Below, one piece after another: positions 60,628 to 64,000 of a stretch of 64,000 nt of DNA. Within the stretch, counting starts at the first letter, position 1. The number at the start of each line of letters is the position of its first letter. A program made the position numbers and the translations under genes. Location of the stretch: contig NC_133777.1 of the NCBI RefSeq assembly GCF_003597395.2, positions 10,644,504-10,708,503 of the forward strand, given 5' to 3'. Under the pieces are notes generated by a model that had not been told where the DNA came from, searched no databases, and was given only the letters and a program-made list of their open reading frames with translations. This DNA comes from Chelonoidis abingdonii. Its lineage: Eukaryota > Chordata > Testudines > Testudinidae.

Positions 60628-61482
60628 TGTCATAACTATAAAGGGAAGGGAACAGCCCTCCTGGCCAGAGACACCAAAATCCTTTTACCTGTAAAGAGTT
60701 AAGAAGCTCAGGTAACCTGGCTGACACCTGACCCAAAGGACCAATAAGGGGACAAGATACTTTCAAATCTTGGTGAGGGGGCGGGGGGCTTTTGTTTGTG
60801 TGCTCTTTGTTTTTGGGGTTGTTCACTCTTGGGACTAAGAGGGACAGGACATCAGTCCATACTCTCCAAATCTTTCTGAACCAGTCTCTCATATTTCAAA
60901 CTTCTAAGTCACAGCCAGGCAAGGTGTGTTAGTTTTATCTTTGTTTTCTCAAGTTGTAAATGTTACTTTTTGCTAAGAGGGTTTACCTCTGTTTGCTGTA
61001 ACTTTGAACCTAAGGCTAGAGGGGGTTCCTCTGGGATCTATGAATCTGATGACCCTGTAAAGTTATTTTCCATCCTGATTTTACAGAGATGATTTTTACC
61101 TTTTCTTTCTTTAATTAAAAGCCTTCTTTTTAAAAACCTGATTGATTTTTCCTTGTTTTAAGATCCAAGGGGATTGGATCGGAACTCACCAGGACTTGGT
61201 GGAGGGGGGAAGGAGGGGGAATGGTTAATTTCTCCTTGTTTTAAGATCCAGGGGTTTGGATCTGTGTTCACCAGGAACTTGGTGGAGAAGACTCTCAAGG
61301 CTACTGGGAGGGAGATAGTCTTGGGGGGTGGAGGGAAGGGTAGACAGAGTTTCCCAAATAACTCTTAAAGGATTTGGGTGGTGACAGTAAAACCAGATCT
61401 AAGCTGGTAATTAAGCTTAGAGGTTCTCATGCAGGTCCCTACATCTCTACCCTAGATTCAGAGTGGGGAAGAAACCTTGACA
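60628..61482 (+). mobile_element. Solo LTR of an endogenous retrovirus, 855 bp
   Basis: The unit begins TGTCATAAC and ends CTTGACA (TG...CA). It is bounded by a perfect 5-bp target duplication TGCAC at 60623-60627 and 61483-61487. An ATTAAA-type poly(A) signal lies in the TTTAATTAAAAGCC segment near 61111. There is no gag, pol or env and no second LTR in the window, so this is a recombined solo copy. I recognise the family as frequent in turtle genomes. Confidence 0.88.
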
Positions 61483-62041
61483 TGCACTGAGGGCTGATCA
61501 GCTGCCTCAGCCACTGCTCCCCCCCAGCTGAGTGAGGCTCTGCAGTCATTTCTGAAACAGTTAAAACACAACCTCCGGCTCCCGCACAAACCCAACTCTT
61601 CTAGGCCCTGGGGCTCTTCTAGATCAATCACTTTCTCCTTTAGATTGTACCCTATTCAGAATACATACAGCTCCTTGGGCGAGCGGAGGGCTGCTGTTTG
61701 TCATGATGATCTGCTGTACAAGACAGAGTAGTAGGGAAGGGTGTGGGGGAGACTCACTGCTTTTCCTCTAGGCCAGCTAGCTGCAGGTCCATTTGCTCTA
61801 CAGCAGCAGGATTGCCAACTTCAAGAGATCAAAAATCATGAGTCGGACTCTTAAAACTCATGAGATTTCAAAAGTGTGTGTGTGAGGTCAGTCTCTTGAT
61901 GATTGAACTCCCCTGCCTATCCCCAGGGCATGTGCATGTGACAATGATTTTTACCCTCTTTCCCACCTGTACCGGATAGAGAGGTCCCGCAGCAGGGGCC
62001 AAACTCACCTTCTCTCCCAGCAATTAATCCTGTCCCTTAGT

Positions 62042-62365
62042 CAGGGCCGGCTCCAGGCCCCAGCGCGCCAAGCGCGTGCTTGGGGCGGCATGCCGTGGGG
62101 GGTGCTCTGCCGGTTGCCTGGAGGGCGGCAGGCGGCTCCGGTGGACCTCCCGCAGGCGTGCCTGCGGAGGGTCTGCTGGTCCCGCAGCTCCGGTGGAGCA
62201 TCCACAGGCACGCCTGCAGGAGGTCCATCGGAGGCGCGGGACCACTGGCCCTTCACAGGCACGCCTGCAGGAGGTCCACCAGAGCCGTGGGACCGGCGAG
62301 CAGCAGAGCGCCCCCCGCAGTGTGCCACCGTGCTTGGGGTGGCGAAATGGCTAGAGCCGGCCCTG
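62042..62365. mobile_element. hAT-type MITE, 324 bp, with internal subrepeats
   Basis: The ends CAGGGCCGGCTCCAG and CTAGAGCCGGCCCTG are inverted repeats (14 of 15). A perfect 8-bp duplication CCCTTAGT flanks them at 62034-62041 and 62366-62373. The GC-rich interior holds an identical 24-mer at 62204-62227 and 62255-62278 and an inverted relative at about 62138-62166. A 213-codon frame crossing it is compositional. Confidence 0.9.
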
Positions 62366-63499
62366 CCCTTAGTGCCCCATCAGTTCTGTCCCCTTTCTCT
62401 CCCCCCCTCAGTTCAGTCCCTCTGCCCCCCATCATCACCACCCCATTCACTCCCGCTGCTCTCAGTTCACCCTCCCAGCACTCACCCCATCGGCTCACAT
62501 CCCACCTGCACCCTATCGCACTCCCCCTCCTCACTTCTGTCCTCCTGCTGCCCTCTGGCCATAGTTCAACCCTGCCCCTGTTACCCCTGCTCCTCTTAGG
62601 GTTTTTCAAAAAAAACAACCCAGGCCTGGGGGGCTGCTGTGGGTTCCCCCCTCCTACTTCCCAGGCTGGAACCCCCAGAAGAAAAATCCTGACATTTGAG
62701 AGTTCTATTGTGAGATCATGAGTCAGGCTTAGTTTTACTCAGCAATCACGTCTCTCCAGATGAATGTGTGAGAATTGGCATGGCTGCTATAATGTCCCTG
62801 TCCAAGCTCCCCCATACCCTCGCCTCCCTTGTTCTCACACTTCCATGCTGCCTGGGCCTGCGTTTTGTAAAGCCGTTGCTGGATTTAGGGAGCCTGCTTT
62901 TCAGCTGTGGGTGCCTGACATTGGGTAGATGCTTCGGGGGCTCCTGTAATAATAGAGACTGTTGCTGATTTGTCTCAGGAGCTGGGTGAGGAAGCAGATG
63001 TAGGTACCAGCTGTACAAAGCAGCTGAGTGTTTGAGCTAAACCCAGTGGTGACTGGATGGTGATTTCTAAAAGTAAGTTTTTGCAGTTAAGATGTAGCTA
63101 TCCTCCTCCCCCAACCCAGTAATCAGAAACAAAAGAGAGAAGCCTAACTGGGCTGACAGGTTTCTAGGTCAACAGAATATCCTGTGTTTCCTTAAGTAAT
63201 ATGTTTACAAAGGATGCCCCATGCTGTGCCTGCCAGGGACTGCTGAATGGGCTGATTTGCATTCATATTAACGATGCAGAACACTGATTGGGCTCAGGCC
63301 AGTTTTTCCTGTGTGAGCTGGTGTCTGCTGCCGTTAGGGCTGCTGCTAGAAAACTCTTCCCATGGAGCCACTTGTCTCAGAATCCTAGCGGTTAAAAGGA
63401 GCTGGTGCTTAAGGTTAATGCCAAAATAAGGAGCATAAAGGAAGTACTTTCTCCTGTGCTCTAGGGTGTGATTAATACTTAGCTTTAGTTTTTCATAGG

Positions 63500-63700
63500 C
63501 AACTTGCCACATGCTTTACAGCACTGATCAATCCCACAACACTCCTGGGAAACTGTTCTGCATAGGCAACTGACACAGAAAGGGATTTGATCATGGCAGG
63601 TCAGTGGGAAAGCTAGAAATACAGCCCACATGGACTAACTGCTGGTCCATGTGCCAACCACTGGACCATGTGCCAACCACTGGACCATGCTGCCTCTAGC
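63500..63700. repeat. MIR/L2-like remnant with 19-bp tandem repeat
   Basis: CCCACAACACTCCTGGGAAACTG-like order and ACTGGACCATGCTGCCTC resemble the reverse strand of an ancient SINE/LINE 3' region. Inside it a 19-bp unit (CCATGTGCCAACCACTGGA) is repeated exactly at 63647-63665 and 63666-63684, with a partial third copy. Confidence 0.5.
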
Positions 63701-63807
63701 TGTGCTTTTATATACTTAGTGTTTATAACACCTTTCAGTCACACATCTAAATCTGTTCTAGGATGGAGGATAAATACTACCCTTTTTGCAAATGGAGCAA
63801 CTCAGTA

Positions 63808-64000
63808 GGGTGATCATATGTCCCGTTTTGCCCAGGACAGTCTCTTTTTTAAGTCCTGTCCTGATTTTTTTGATCAGTTGGCAAGAGCGAATGGGACAAA
63901 TGCCTACTTTTGTCAAAAAAGTGGGGTGCAGTACAGAGGAACATGCGGGGAGGGGGAAGCGAGCGGTGATGCCAGCCCTGCACAGAGGGAGAGGCAGGGC
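63808..64000. mobile_element. Possible hAT-like element cut by window end
   Basis: AGGGTGATCATATGTCCCGT and the following TCCTGTCCTGATTTTTT resemble the left part of a common reptile DNA element (AGGGTGACCAGATGTCCC type). The right end lies outside the window. Confidence 0.45.

Larger units (their letters stand above)
53470..64000. other. Intergenic region downstream of TTYH3
   Basis: No exon with homology was recognised in these 10.5 kb. In mammals the next gene on this side is AMZ1, and I found no part of its coding sequence. The region holds two complete hAT elements, a solo LTR, a possible third hAT at the window end, and old A/T-rich repeat-like blocks at about 56000-56400 and 58300-58440. 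Open frames of 100-213 codons here lie in repeats or show no family features. Confidence 0.65.

Noticed and set aside
62080..62721. 213-codon frame, one of the longest open stretches in the window
   Set aside because: Its first part is the GC-rich hAT MITE and the rest is low-complexity proline/serine/leucine sequence.
1..64000. CRISPR arrays, operons or other prokaryotic systems
   Set aside because: The window is clearly vertebrate nuclear DNA; no regularly spaced direct repeats or dense gene clusters are present.

Overview
This is vertebrate nuclear DNA, most likely from a cryptodiran turtle. It has long introns, canonical GT-AG splice sites and decayed interspersed repeats. The repeats include CR1 LINE 3' ends that read like turtle copies, and a tRNA-headed SINE with a CR1-like tail that resembles the Cry I family of cryptodirans. 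There are also several nonautonomous hAT elements with 8-bp target duplications, a solo retroviral LTR and a MIR. I assigned the organism by recognising repeats, not by a search.

One gene accounts for the window: TTYH3 (tweety family member 3), plus strand. Exons 2-14 of the usual 14 can be placed at single-base precision: 7136-7305, 16278-16389, 17218-17438, 18350-18445, 22074-22146, 22525-22600, 31995-32050, 33008-33100, 33229-33321, 34115-34251, 38099-38275, 39276-39351 and 47197-47268 (stop TAA). Reading frame is kept across every junction. The exons total 1452 nt, or 483 residues. Adding the roughly 41 residues of exon 1, which lies upstream of the window, gives about 524 residues against 523 in human TTYH3. 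The protein has five membrane segments, three N-glycosylation sequons, four extracellular cysteines in exons 7, 8, 10 and 11, and a cytoplasmic tail ending in a PPSY (PY) motif split across the last intron.

Layout: 1-7135 is the end of intron 1; 7136-47268 is coding exons and introns; 47269 to about 53470 is a probable long 3' UTR ending after an AATAAA at 53444; 53470-64000 is intergenic and repeat-rich, with no gene I can recognise.

The most interesting observation is a possible alternative last coding exon in intron 13 (41469-41570). It has a strong acceptor and an in-frame 26-codon tail. Splicing it after exon 13 would replace the tyrosine of the PY motif and so remove the predicted NEDD4-family binding site. 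Other points are a perfect 15-bp hairpin in intron 7, a 52-nt homopyrimidine tract close to exon 7, and four hAT MITEs whose duplications fix their ends exactly.
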